In this document: positions 54,564-63,175 of the stretch, piece after piece
Layout: the number at the start of each line of letters is the position of its first letter
Numbering within the stretch: position 1 is the first letter of the stretch
Assembly (NCBI RefSeq): GCF_003955685.1
Contig: NZ_RXHJ01000005.1
Location: 186,001-250,000, forward strand
DNA: 64,000 nucleotides
Origin: Corynebacterium hylobatis
Lineage (GTDB): Bacteria > Actinomycetota > Actinomycetes > Mycobacteriales > Mycobacteriaceae
Direction of reading: 5' to 3'
Notes under the pieces: model-generated
The model's input: the letters and a program-made list of their open reading frames with translations, nothing else
The model's database searches: none
Told to the model about the DNA's origin: nothing
Program-made: the position numbers and the translations under genes

Positions 54564-55775
54564 TCAGGACACCCCGCACGCGAGGCGGATGCGGCCGAGC
54601 ATGCCGTCGATGGCGATGGTCGGGGTGACGTTGACGCTGATGTGTTCCCGGGCCTTAGTCACCGCGTCCAGGCACTCGACCAGTCCCGGTTCAGACACGC
54701 GCCCGGCTAGGTCGCCGGCCGACCTCTCGAAGTCGGGGTGGGTCAGTTGGACGTCGGCCCCCACGGCGCGCATGAGGGCATCGCGGTAGAGGCCGGCGAG
54801 GTCCACGAGGGCGAGGTCGAGGAAGTCGCGGTTGCGGCGGTTGCGGCGCATCTTCTGCTTCTTCTCCAGGTCCTTGACCATGCCGGCGGAACCGTCCATG
54901 ACCCTCTGGGTGCCCTTGCCGCGTCCGCCCTTGCCCAGGGCACGTTCCAGCTCGGCGAGTTCCCCGGCGTCCTGTTCGTCGCTCAGGGACTTGACCTGCT
55001 TGTCCACGGTCTTGAGGAAGGCGGTGGAGGCCTTGAATGCCTCATCGTGGTGGAAGACCATCTCGGCGAGGTTGAGGATGCTGGCGCGACGCTGCTGCGC
55101 GTCCGCATCAGAGACCAGCCGGCGGGCGCGCCCGATGTGCCGGTTGGAGGCGACAGCCGCCAGGCGGGCGTCCTCGGAGGTGGCGCCGCATTCGTCGATG
55201 AGCAGGGAGACGATGTGGTCGATTGAGGGGTACGGGACGTAGAGGTGGCGGCAGCGGGAACGCAGTGTCGGGGAGAAGTCCTCCGGGTCGATCGAGGGGG
55301 CGCACATGATGATGACGGTGTGGGCCGGGGGTTCCTCCACTACCTTGAGGATGGCATCCGCGGCCTCGGGGGTGAACCGGTCCGCATCCTCGATGATGAT
55401 GACCCGCCAGGGGGCGACGGTGGGCATCTTCACTGCCTCGGTACGCATCTCCCGCATCGGTTTGATGCCGATGGATAACTCCGCGGGCACGATGTGGAGG
55501 ACGTCGGTGTGGGAGTCGGCGAAGACGTCATGGCAGTTGCGGCAGCGGCCGCAGCCGGGTTCGGTGGGGTCGGTGCACTGGAGGGCCGCGGCGAAGTTGA
55601 GGGCGGCCACGGAGCGTCCGGAGCCGGGCGGCCCGGTGAAGATCCAGGCGTGTGCCATGGCGCTGCCGAGTTCATGTGCTTCCCCCCGGATGAAGGCACG
55701 GGTCGCGGTGGCGGCGGCGAGCACGGTGTCCCGGACGGTGGGGGTGTCGGCGAGACGGTTGGCAACGGTGTTCAC
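54564..55775 (-). CDS. holB: DNA polymerase III delta-prime subunit
   Basis: Clamp-loader subunit of 403 residues. AAA+ core: Walker A region FTGPPGSGRSVAALNFA, zinc-binding cysteines CTDPTEPGCGRCRNCHD, the Walker B area RVIIIEDADRFTPEAADAIL and VVEEPPAHTVIIMCA, then SRCRHLYVPYP (sensor 1). The C-terminal part is the helical collar. The family in actinobacteria has this length. GTG 55775 (VNTVANRLADTP) is preferred to the longer frame. It is divergent from the cyclase gene. Confidence 0.9.
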   Translation of the reverse strand: MNTVANRLADTPTVRDTVLAAATATRAFIRGEAHELGSAMAHAWIFTGPPGSGRSVAALNFAAALQCTDPTEPGCGRCRNCHDVFADSHTDVLHIVPAELSIGIKPMREMRTEAVKMPTVAPWRVIIIEDADRFTPEAADAILKVVEEPPAHTVIIMCAPSIDPEDFSPTLRSRCRHLYVPYPSIDHIVSLLIDECGATSEDARLAAVASNRHIGRARRLVSDADAQQRRASILNLAEMVFHHDEAFKASTAFLKTVDKQVKSLSDEQDAGELAELERALGKGGRGKGTQRVMDGSAGMVKDLEKKQKMRRNRRNRDFLDLALVDLAGLYRDALMRAVGADVQLTHPDFERSAGDLAGRVSEPGLVECLDAVTKAREHISVNVTPTIAIDGMLGRIRLACGVS

Positions 55776-55846
55776 CCCACCCACCCTATTCGGCACGCTC
55801 AAGCGGTGCCTACGTGGGAGGGGTGGGGAGGTTAGAGTAAGGAACC

Positions 55847-57373
55847 ATGAGTCGACTTTTGCGGGCGGTCAGGTGGCTGTGGGGCACGTCGTGGCCCCTG
55901 TATGCCGCTGTGGTGCTCGCGGCCAACGTCATCGGTGCGTTGGCGATCATGCTGTTCGTGCGTTTCCTCATCCCGATGCCGGAGGTGCGTGGCTTCACCG
56001 CCGATGTCCCGCACCTGGAGGTCATCGGGCTGACGTATCTGGCATTCGCGGTGATCGTCGCCGTTGTGGCCACACTGCTGCTGTTCCGGCCTGTGCTGGA
56101 GTGGCAGCGCAAGCCGGATGACCATGACCCGAACATGGTCCGCAACCTGGTGATGCGTCTGCCGGTGTATCAGGCGGTGGTCTGTGCCGTGGTGTGGGTG
56201 ATCGGCATCGCGATCGCGGTGGTGGTGGCCTCGTCCTCGAGTTGGCGGCTGGCGCTGGTCATTGGTCTGACGACGGTGCTGACAGGCATGGTGGTCGTCC
56301 TGATCACCTACCTGCTGGCGGAACGCCTCGTGCGTCCGGTGGCCGCCTCCGCGCTGGCCCGGCGTTTCGAGGACTCCACCCTGGAGCCCCCGATCACGCA
56401 GCGGTTGCGGATGACCTGGCTGATGACCACGGCCCTGCCGCTGGTGGGAATCCTGCTGATCATCCTGGGCCAGAAACTCGGCTTCTTCACCGACAACGCC
56501 GCGGAGATCATCCCGGCTCTCGTGGCGTTGGCGGGGGCCGCCCTGTTGACCGGTTTCGTGGGCACGAGCTTCGCCATCATGAGCGTGGTGGACCCGATCC
56601 TGGAGCTGCAGGAGGCCATCAACCGGGTGCGCCGCGGCGACACCGACGCCGAGGTGGACATCTACGACGGCTCCGAGATCGGTGTCCTGCAGGCCGGTTT
56701 CAACGAGATGATGCGCGGGTTGAAGGAACGCCAGCGGGTGCGGGACATCTTCGGCCGCTACGTCGGCATCGAGGTGGCCAAACGCGCCCTGGAGGAGCGT
56801 CCCACCCTGGGCGGTGAGGACCGCAAGGTCGCCGTCCTGTTCGTCGATGTCATAGGTTCGACGACCTTCGCGGTGAACCATTCGCCGGAGGAGGTCGTCG
56901 AGGAGCTGAACAAATTCTTCGAGCACGTGGTCACGGTGGTGCACCGTAACAAGGGCATCATCAACAAATTCCAGGGTGACGCCGCGCTCGCCGTCTTCGG
57001 GGCCCCCATCGGGCTTCCCGACGCCACCTCCCATGCCCTCACCGCCGCCCGCGAGCTGCGGCAGGAGCTCAAGGGCATGGAGCTGCAGGCCGGCATCGGT
57101 GTGGCCGCGGGCCACGTCGTCGCCGGCCACATCGGTGGCTCGGACCGTTTCGAGTACACCGTCATCGGTGACGCCGTGAACTCCGCGGCGCGCCTTACCG
57201 ACCTGGCCAAGGACACCCCCGGCCGGGTGCTCACCAACGCCGCCACGCTGCGTGGGGCGAACGAGGCCGAGCAGGCCCGCTGGACCGTCATGAAGTCGGT
57301 GGAGCTGCGCGGGCGCCGGGAGATGACCCAGCTGGCCCGCCCCATCCGCGCGACGATGGCGGACCGTTCCTGA
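55847..57373 (+). CDS. cyaB: Membrane-bound class III adenylate cyclase CyaB
   Basis: A 508-residue enzyme that makes cAMP, the effector of GlxR. About six hydrophobic segments lie in the N-terminal 240 residues; a HAMP domain follows (about 243-295, LELQEAINRVRRGDTDAEVD), then a class III catalytic domain (about 320-500) with metal-binding Asp in VLFVDVIGST and FQGDAALAVFG and substrate/transition-state residues in YTVIGDAVNSAARL. The order and location next to topA match C. glutamicum cyaB. All catalytic residues appear present. Confidence 0.93.
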   Translation: MSRLLRAVRWLWGTSWPLYAAVVLAANVIGALAIMLFVRFLIPMPEVRGFTADVPHLEVIGLTYLAFAVIVAVVATLLLFRPVLEWQRKPDDHDPNMVRNLVMRLPVYQAVVCAVVWVIGIAIAVVVASSSSWRLALVIGLTTVLTGMVVVLITYLLAERLVRPVAASALARRFEDSTLEPPITQRLRMTWLMTTALPLVGILLIILGQKLGFFTDNAAEIIPALVALAGAALLTGFVGTSFAIMSVVDPILELQEAINRVRRGDTDAEVDIYDGSEIGVLQAGFNEMMRGLKERQRVRDIFGRYVGIEVAKRALEERPTLGGEDRKVAVLFVDVIGSTTFAVNHSPEEVVEELNKFFEHVVTVVHRNKGIINKFQGDAALAVFGAPIGLPDATSHALTAARELRQELKGMELQAGIGVAAGHVVAGHIGGSDRFEYTVIGDAVNSAARLTDLAKDTPGRVLTNAATLRGANEAEQARWTVMKSVELRGRREMTQLARPIRATMADRS

Positions 57374-57374
57374 G

Positions 57375-58046
57375 ATGGAGAAACTGCAACCCCGCAGGCT
57401 TGCCCTGCTTGTCACAGGCATGTTGTTCATGGCCTTCGGCATAGCTCTGTCGGTGCGCAGTGATCTGGGCACCACCACGATCTCCTCGCTGCCCTATGTC
57501 CTCAGCCTGATCAGCCCGCTCACGCTGGGGATGACCACGATCATCTTCAACATCGGTCTGGTCCTGATCCAGGTCCTGCTGCTGCGGAGCCGTTTCCAGG
57601 CCTTCCAGCTGTTGCAGATCCCCCTGGCGGTCGTGTTCGGCCTGTTCAACGACCTCGCCCTGTGGCTGACCTCCTGGGTCACCTATTCCGCGTACTGGCA
57701 GCAGTGGCTGATCGTGCTCATCGGCCTGCTCCTGCTGAGCACGGGCATCTGCTTCCAGATCTCCGCGAACACTCTCATGCTCGCCGGGGAGGCAGTGGTC
57801 CTGGCGATCAGCACGGAGCTGTCCCGGGTGTTCGGCAGGCGGCGTCTGTTCGTCTTCGGCTACGTCAAAATCGGTTTCGACCTCATCACCGTGATCTCCG
57901 CCATCATCCTCGGGCTGCTGTTCGCCGGTGCGGTCGTCGGCGTGCGTGAGGGCACCATTGCCGCGGCCTTCCTCATCGGCACGATCGTCAAGCGGATCCA
58001 ACCCGTGATCGGCCCGCCGCTGGTACGGTTCCGCGGCGGGGCCTAG
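57375..58046 (+). CDS. YczE/YitT-like membrane protein
   Basis: A 223-residue protein with about five to six hydrophobic segments. The first part, LALLVTGMLFMAFGIALSVR, followed by SDLGTTTISSLPYVLSL, is the signature of the YczE group (integral membrane proteins related to DUF6198). Function is unknown. It begins one nt after the cyclase stop, so they share a transcript. Confidence 0.72.
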   Translation: MEKLQPRRLALLVTGMLFMAFGIALSVRSDLGTTTISSLPYVLSLISPLTLGMTTIIFNIGLVLIQVLLLRSRFQAFQLLQIPLAVVFGLFNDLALWLTSWVTYSAYWQQWLIVLIGLLLLSTGICFQISANTLMLAGEAVVLAISTELSRVFGRRRLFVFGYVKIGFDLITVISAIILGLLFAGAVVGVREGTIAAAFLIGTIVKRIQPVIGPPLVRFRGGA

Positions 58047-58053
58047 TCTGCCG

Positions 58054-58785
58054 CTAGCCTGCCGACGCCCCGCTGTCCCGGGGCGTGCGCCGCGTCAGCC
58101 CGTCGACCATGAGGACGTTGCCGATGACGTTGGCGGCGGTCATGGTGGCGTCGAGAAGCCGGTGACCCAGTTTGTCGCCGGTGCACACGGTCTCGCGCAG
58201 CAGGGCAATGCCTTCGGCACCGAGCAGCAGGTTGCCGGCGTGCCCGAGCCCTCTGGCGGGGGTGGAACCATCCTGCAGGGCCGGGTCGTCCGCGAGGGCC
58301 GAAGTCGCGGAGACGAAGACACCGGCCAGGACAGCCGGGGCGATGAGCTGCTTCTTCCGCCACACGGCCAACCCCACACCGGTCGTCCAGGCCGCCGCCC
58401 GCAGGGCCACCCGGCCCGCGGAGGGGCGTGCCCCATGGGAGACCAGCGCCGCGGAATAGGCGGCGTGGTTGGCTGCGAGGCCGAACATGCCCAGCACCGG
58501 GGTTTTCTCCGGCCGCCGCAGCTTGACGACACTGCCCACCAGCCCCCCGGCCATCCCCGCCAGCAGGACCGGTTCCCGGTTCGTGCGCAGGATGGTGGCG
58601 GCCAGCAACGGGTGGAGGAAGGGGGTGACCACCGATCGCACCCGCTGCCAGCGGAAGATGTTCGACCAGGCGACGAGCTCACCGAGGCTGAGGTAGGCGA
58701 GGCGCTCCGGTTCCCGGAGGCCGGTGGTGACGGAGGCGAAGAGGGCCTCGGCGCCATCCTGGGTGTGGGTGACCATACGATTCAT
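58054..58785 (-). CDS. Membrane protein, possibly lysoplasmalogenase-like (YhhN)
   Basis: A 243-residue protein with about six to seven moderately hydrophobic segments. It begins MNRMVTHTQDGAEALFASVT and has WQRVRSVVTPFLHPLLAATI, then AGMAGGLVGSVVKLR and LAANHAAYSAAL, similar in layout to the YhhN (lysoplasmalogenase) fold, but the usual GD motif is not seen, so activity is uncertain. Similar unannotated genes lie next to topA in other corynebacteria. ATG 58785 is chosen. Confidence 0.6.
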   Translation of the reverse strand: MNRMVTHTQDGAEALFASVTTGLREPERLAYLSLGELVAWSNIFRWQRVRSVVTPFLHPLLAATILRTNREPVLLAGMAGGLVGSVVKLRRPEKTPVLGMFGLAANHAAYSAALVSHGARPSAGRVALRAAAWTTGVGLAVWRKKQLIAPAVLAGVFVSATSALADDPALQDGSTPARGLGHAGNLLLGAEGIALLRETVCTGDKLGHRLLDATMTAANVIGNVLMVDGLTRRTPRDSGASAG

Positions 58786-58806
58786 GGCCCCCACCCTAGC
58801 GACGGG

Positions 58807-61761
58807 TCACTGCTTCCGGTTACCCGCCTTGATCACACGCTTGGTGCCCGGGGAGGGCGCCTTGCGCGTGGTCTTCTTGGCGGTCGTCTTCTTGGTTGTC
58901 TTCTTGGTCGTCTTCTTCGCCGGGGCCTTACCGTCAGCCGCCTCCTTGGCGCGACGCTCGGAGAGCAGCTCGTTGGCGCGGGCGTCGGTGATCGTCTCCG
59001 GGCTGTCGCCCTTGCGCAGCGAGGCGTTGGTGGTGCCGTCGGTGACATAGGGGCCGAAACGGCCGTCCTTGACGGTCATCGGCTTGCCGGAGACGTCGTT
59101 GTCGCCGAGGACCTTCAGCGGCGGTGCGGCCGCGGTGCGGCCCCGGCGCTTCGGCTCGGCGTAGATGCGGCGCGCCTCGTCGAGGGTGATGGTGAAAATC
59201 TGGTCTTCATCCGCCAGCGAACGCGAATCCGAACCCTTCTTCAGGTAGGGGCCGTAGCGGCCGTTCTGGGCGGTGATGACCTCGTTGTCGACCGGGTCCA
59301 CACCCACCTCGCGAGGCAGGCTGAGCAGCTGCAGCGCCTGCTCCAGGGTGACCGACGCCGGCTCCATCGACTTGAACAGGGAGGCGGTGCCCGGTTTGAG
59401 GTTCTCCTCCACCAGGGCGTTGATCCGCTTCTCCTTCTGGGCGGCAGCGGTCTTGGTGCCCCAGTTCTTCGCACGCATGCCGTCGGCGGCACGCTGGGCG
59501 TCCTCCTCGGCCCGCTCCTGCGCCACGACCTCCTCGGCCGCGGCCTCGGCGGTGGCGCGCTCGTCATCACGCACGACCTCGGTGACATAAGGGCCGTAAC
59601 GGCCCTCCTTGGCCACGACCATGCGGCCGGTGGCCGGGTTGGTCCCCAGCTCGCGGCCGCCCTGCGGGGTGGCGAAGAGCTTCTCGGCCAGTTCCAGGTT
59701 GAGCTCGTCCGGGGTGGTGGACTCCGGCAGGTTGGCGCGCTGGTACTCCGGCTCCCCCTCGGCGGTCTCACCGACCTTCCGCTCGATGTAGGGGCCGTAG
59801 CGGCCGACGCGGACGTTGACCGGGCGGCCATCCTCATCGTCGAACAGGTGCAGGGAGTTCACCGAACGAGCGTCGATGTGCTCGAGGTTGGTGCCCACCA
59901 GGCTCTTCAGCCCACCGTGGCGGGCGATGGACTCCGCGGTGCTGTCATCGGCCTCGGCGTCACCGAAGTAGAAGCCGGTGAGCCACTCGGTGCGGTCCTC
60001 CTCGCCTGCGGCGATGTTGTCCAGCTCGTCCTCCATGGAGGAGGTGAAGTCGTAGTCGACGAGGGGGCCGAAATGGTTCTCCAGCAGGCCGACCACGGCG
60101 AAGGCGACCCAGCTGGGTACGAGCGCGTTGCCCCGCGGGACGACGTAGCCGCGGTCCTGGATGGTCTTGATGATCGACGCATAGGTCGAGGGGCGGCCGA
60201 TGCCCAGCTCCTCCATCTTCTTGACCAGGCTGGCCTCGGTGTAGCGGGCCGGCGGGTTGGTGGCGTGGCCGTCGGCGCTGATCCCGGCGGCGCTGAGGGC
60301 GTCGCCCTCGGTGAGGTTGGGCAGGCGTTTCTCGGCGTTGTCGGCGACGTCGCGGCCGTCGTCAAGCTTCGTGGTCTCGACGTAGGCGCGCAGGAAACCA
60401 GGGAAGGTGATGGTGCGGCCGGTGGCGGAGAACTCGGTCTGCTCGCCGGTGCGTGCCTGGCCCGCGATGGTCACCTTCATGGAGGTGCCCTTCGCGTCCG
60501 ACATCTGGGAGGCGACGGTGCGCTGCCAGATCAGCTCGTAGAGCTTGAATTCCTCGGCATCGAGCTGGCTGTGCAGCTCCCCGGGGGTGGCGAAGCGTTC
60601 GCCGGCGGGACGGATCGCCTCGTGCGCCTCCTGCGAGTTCTTCGACTTGCGCTCGTAGCGGCGCGGGGAATCGGCGACGAAGGCGTCACCGTAGAGTTCC
60701 TTCGCCTGCTGGCGGGAGGCCTGGATGCCCTGCTCCGACAGCGAGATCGAGTCCGTACGCATATAGGTGATGTGACCGTTCTCGTACAGCCGCTGCGCGA
60801 TACGCATCGTGCGGTCCGAGGTGTAGTGCAGCTTCCGGCCCGCCTCCTGCTGGAGGGTGGAGGTCATGAACGGCGCGTAGGGGCGGCGGGTGTAGGGCTT
60901 CTCCTCCACACCGGAGACCTGCATGTCCACGCCCTGCAGGGCCTCGGCCAGTGCCTCGGCCTGCTGCTTGCCGACGACCACCGCCTCCCCCTTGAGGCGG
61001 CCCCGGTCATCGAAGTCACGCCCCTGGGCGACCCGCTGGCCGTTGATCGTGGCCAGCTTCGCCTGGAAGGTACGCGGGTTCTCCGGGTCCTGTGCCTCGT
61101 TGCCGGTGTCCAGCTCAGCGGACAGATCCCAGTACTCGGCGGAGACGAAGGCCATGCGCTCGCGTTCCCGCTCGACGATGACGCGGGTGGCCACCGACTG
61201 GACACGGCCGGCCGACAGGCGCGGCATGACCTTCTTCCACAGCACCGGCGACACCTCGTAACCGTAGAGACGATCGAGGATGCGGCGGGTCTCCTGGGCG
61301 TCGACGAGGTTGACGTCCAGCTCACGGGTGTTCTCCGCGGCCGCGAGGATGGCGGGCTTGGTGATCTCGTTGAACACCATCCGGCGCACCGGGACCGTCG
61401 GCTTGAGTACCTCGAGCAGGTGCCAGGCGATGGCCTCGCCCTCACGGTCAGGGTCTGTGGCCAGCAGCAGCTCATCGCAGAGCTTCAGCTTGGCCTTGAG
61501 GTCGGCGACCTTCTTCTTCTTGTCGGGGCTGACCACGTAGAGCGGGGCGAAGCCGTGCTCCGTGTCCACCCCCAGCCGCGCCCAGGGTTCCTTCTTGTAC
61601 TTCACCGGCACATCGGCGGCACCGCGGGGAAGGTCACGGATGTGTCCGACCGAGGCCTCGACAATGTAGTCGTCACCCAGATAAGGCTGGATCTTCTTCG
61701 CCTTGGTCGACGACTCCACAATGACCAGGGTCTTCATCCCTGATCCCTTCGCTTCTGCCAC
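58807..61761 (-). CDS. topA: DNA topoisomerase I
   Basis: Type IA topoisomerase of 984 residues that relaxes negative supercoils. TOPRIM domain at the N-terminus (KTLVIVESSTKAKKIQPYLG, and DPDREGEAIAWHLLE with the metal acidic residues), active-site Tyr in ITYMRTDSISLS, and RPSTYASIIKTI. The C-terminal region has several repeats with the motif GRYGPY (about residues 670-900) and ends in a Lys/Thr-rich tail, both typical of actinobacterial TopA, which lacks zinc fingers. The start is GTG 61761 or ATG 61737. Confidence 0.95.
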   Translation of the reverse strand: MAEAKGSGMKTLVIVESSTKAKKIQPYLGDDYIVEASVGHIRDLPRGAADVPVKYKKEPWARLGVDTEHGFAPLYVVSPDKKKKVADLKAKLKLCDELLLATDPDREGEAIAWHLLEVLKPTVPVRRMVFNEITKPAILAAAENTRELDVNLVDAQETRRILDRLYGYEVSPVLWKKVMPRLSAGRVQSVATRVIVERERERMAFVSAEYWDLSAELDTGNEAQDPENPRTFQAKLATINGQRVAQGRDFDDRGRLKGEAVVVGKQQAEALAEALQGVDMQVSGVEEKPYTRRPYAPFMTSTLQQEAGRKLHYTSDRTMRIAQRLYENGHITYMRTDSISLSEQGIQASRQQAKELYGDAFVADSPRRYERKSKNSQEAHEAIRPAGERFATPGELHSQLDAEEFKLYELIWQRTVASQMSDAKGTSMKVTIAGQARTGEQTEFSATGRTITFPGFLRAYVETTKLDDGRDVADNAEKRLPNLTEGDALSAAGISADGHATNPPARYTEASLVKKMEELGIGRPSTYASIIKTIQDRGYVVPRGNALVPSWVAFAVVGLLENHFGPLVDYDFTSSMEDELDNIAAGEEDRTEWLTGFYFGDAEADDSTAESIARHGGLKSLVGTNLEHIDARSVNSLHLFDDEDGRPVNVRVGRYGPYIERKVGETAEGEPEYQRANLPESTTPDELNLELAEKLFATPQGGRELGTNPATGRMVVAKEGRYGPYVTEVVRDDERATAEAAAEEVVAQERAEEDAQRAADGMRAKNWGTKTAAAQKEKRINALVEENLKPGTASLFKSMEPASVTLEQALQLLSLPREVGVDPVDNEVITAQNGRYGPYLKKGSDSRSLADEDQIFTITLDEARRIYAEPKRRGRTAAAPPLKVLGDNDVSGKPMTVKDGRFGPYVTDGTTNASLRKGDSPETITDARANELLSERRAKEAADGKAPAKKTTKKTTKKTTAKKTTRKAPSPGTKRVIKAGNRKQ

Positions 61762-61978
61762 TGGGGGATCTTCCCTCTCATCTAACTGGTGCCACGGTGT
61801 GTCCGCCGGCTGCATGTCTGGCCGGCGAACCCGTCCTTTCCGGGTGACTTTAGCCCAGACCCGGTACTGGGCAATACGTTACACAGTATTTAATGGCCCT
61901 CCTGTGGTCGGGCAACTCACCCGGAATTCACAGTGACCTCCCTGCCGCCGACTGTGCCCGCACACTACTCTGGCGCCA

Positions 61979-62620
61979 ATGACCGAGCAGATCGTGACAT
62001 GGGTGGAGACGCTGCTGACCCTGCCGGTCTTCTACCCTGTGCTGGCAGGGCTGGTGATCCTCGACTCGCTGCTGCCACTGATTCCCAGCGAGGCCGTGCT
62101 CACCCTCGCCGGATCCTGGTCCGGTTCGCGGGGCGTGCCGGACCTGCTCACCGTCATCCAGATCGCGGTCGTCGGTGCGGTCGTCGGCGACAACATCTGT
62201 TATCTCCTGGGTACCCGGCTGATCCGTTTCGTGGAGAGCGTCCCCGCGGACTCCGCCCGGGGGCGGGCCGTGGCCTGGGTGCGGGGGAACATCCGCCGCA
62301 ACGCCGCCACCACCATCATTGTGGCCCGCTTCATCCCCTGGGCCCGGTGGTTCATGACGATCATGCTCGGTTCCGTGCGCTACCCCTGGCGCTGGTTCTT
62401 CCTCTACGACACGATCGGCGTGGTCATCTGGGCCCTGCAGGCCGTGCTCATCGGCTACCTCGGCGGCTGGATCTTCTCCGACTACCCGCTTGTGGGCATG
62501 ATCGTGGGCATTACGCTGGGCACTCTCGTCGGCCTGCTGGTCCAGCGGGTGCAGGACCTGCTGTACCGACGGAGGCAGGCCGGTGAACCGGCCCGGGACC
62601 AACCCCGGAAACAACAATGA
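61979..62620 (+). CDS. DedA-family membrane protein
   Basis: A 213-residue membrane protein with about five hydrophobic segments. DedA/SNARE-associated motifs: ILDSLLPLIPSEAVLTLAGS, AVVGAVVGDNICYLLGTRL, and VARFIPWARWFMTIMLGSV with the conserved Arg residues. Members take part in lipid-carrier (undecaprenyl-phosphate) flipping and proton-dependent membrane homeostasis. It is transcribed away from topA and converges with the cold-shock gene. Confidence 0.9.
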   Translation: MTEQIVTWVETLLTLPVFYPVLAGLVILDSLLPLIPSEAVLTLAGSWSGSRGVPDLLTVIQIAVVGAVVGDNICYLLGTRLIRFVESVPADSARGRAVAWVRGNIRRNAATTIIVARFIPWARWFMTIMLGSVRYPWRWFFLYDTIGVVIWALQAVLIGYLGGWIFSDYPLVGMIVGITLGTLVGLLVQRVQDLLYRRRQAGEPARDQPRKQQ

Positions 62621-62653
62621 CCGTCCTGCCCCGCGTACACGGGTGGACGGTCA
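62618..62653. terminator. Candidate terminator between the DedA and cold-shock genes
   Basis: Inverted repeat TGACCGTCC / GGACGGTCA (9-bp arms) with an inner CCCG/CGGG pairing. It starts in the stop codon of the DedA gene. On the minus strand it is followed by ATTGTTGTTTCC, so it may serve the cold-shock gene as well. Confidence 0.5.
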
Positions 62654-62716
62654 TGCGAGAAAACCTTAACCGGCCCCACGGTGAGGACCAGAAGCTTCCT
62701 TGAAGGTCAGTGAGGC

Positions 62717-62920
62717 TTAGAGCGGACGAACAGCCTGAGCCTGCGGGCCCTTGGCGCCCTCACCGATCTCGAACTCAACCTGCTGGTTCTCTTCGAGGGT
62801 GCGGAAGCCGGAGCCCTGGATCTCAGAGTAGTGAACGAAGACGTCGGCCGAACCGTCGGCCGGGGCGATGAAACCAAAGCCCTTTTCAGCGTTGAACCAC
62901 TTCACAGTTCCCTGTGCCAT
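62717..62920 (-). CDS. cspA: Cold-shock protein
   Basis: A 67-residue single-stranded nucleic-acid binding protein. RNP1 KGFGFI and RNP2 VFVHY are intact in the OB-fold (start [20 protein letters not shown]). It acts as an RNA chaperone at low temperature. The region upstream (62921-63100) is long for a simple leader and may hold a cold-sensitive 5' untranslated region; this is inferred from the family. It diverges from the helicase gene. Confidence 0.95.
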   Translation of the reverse strand: MAQGTVKWFNAEKGFGFIAPADGSADVFVHYSEIQGSGFRTLEENQQVEFEIGEGAKGPQAQAVRPL

Positions 62921-63175
62921 GTTTTCTTACCTATTTCTTGACGTGGAGGTGGTACGGTGCCGACACCTGCCGACAACCGGGTCGTATCGAACCCCCGAGT
63001 AACCACCACCCCCGGTATGGAGCGATGATTCGGGTGCTCGCGCAAATATCCTTGCGAGCACGTAAACGTAACGCATAGAACTGCGACCAGGACCCAGTGT
63101 GTCACGAATTGAAGGGGCGCGATAGTCTTACGGCGTTTCCGGGCAGATTTTTTGAGACCTCTCCCACGGAAAGGG

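Noticed and set aside
58850..58920. Short direct repeats near the topA C-terminus
   Set aside because: They code for the Lys/Thr-rich tail of TopA (KKTT-type units), a normal feature of actinobacterial TopA, not a CRISPR array.
58162..61743. Very long open frame (1193 codons) on the plus strand opposite topA
   Set aside because: The minus strand encodes complete TopA with all motifs; the plus frame is a high-GC shadow rich in Val, Gly, His and Arg and resembles no protein family.
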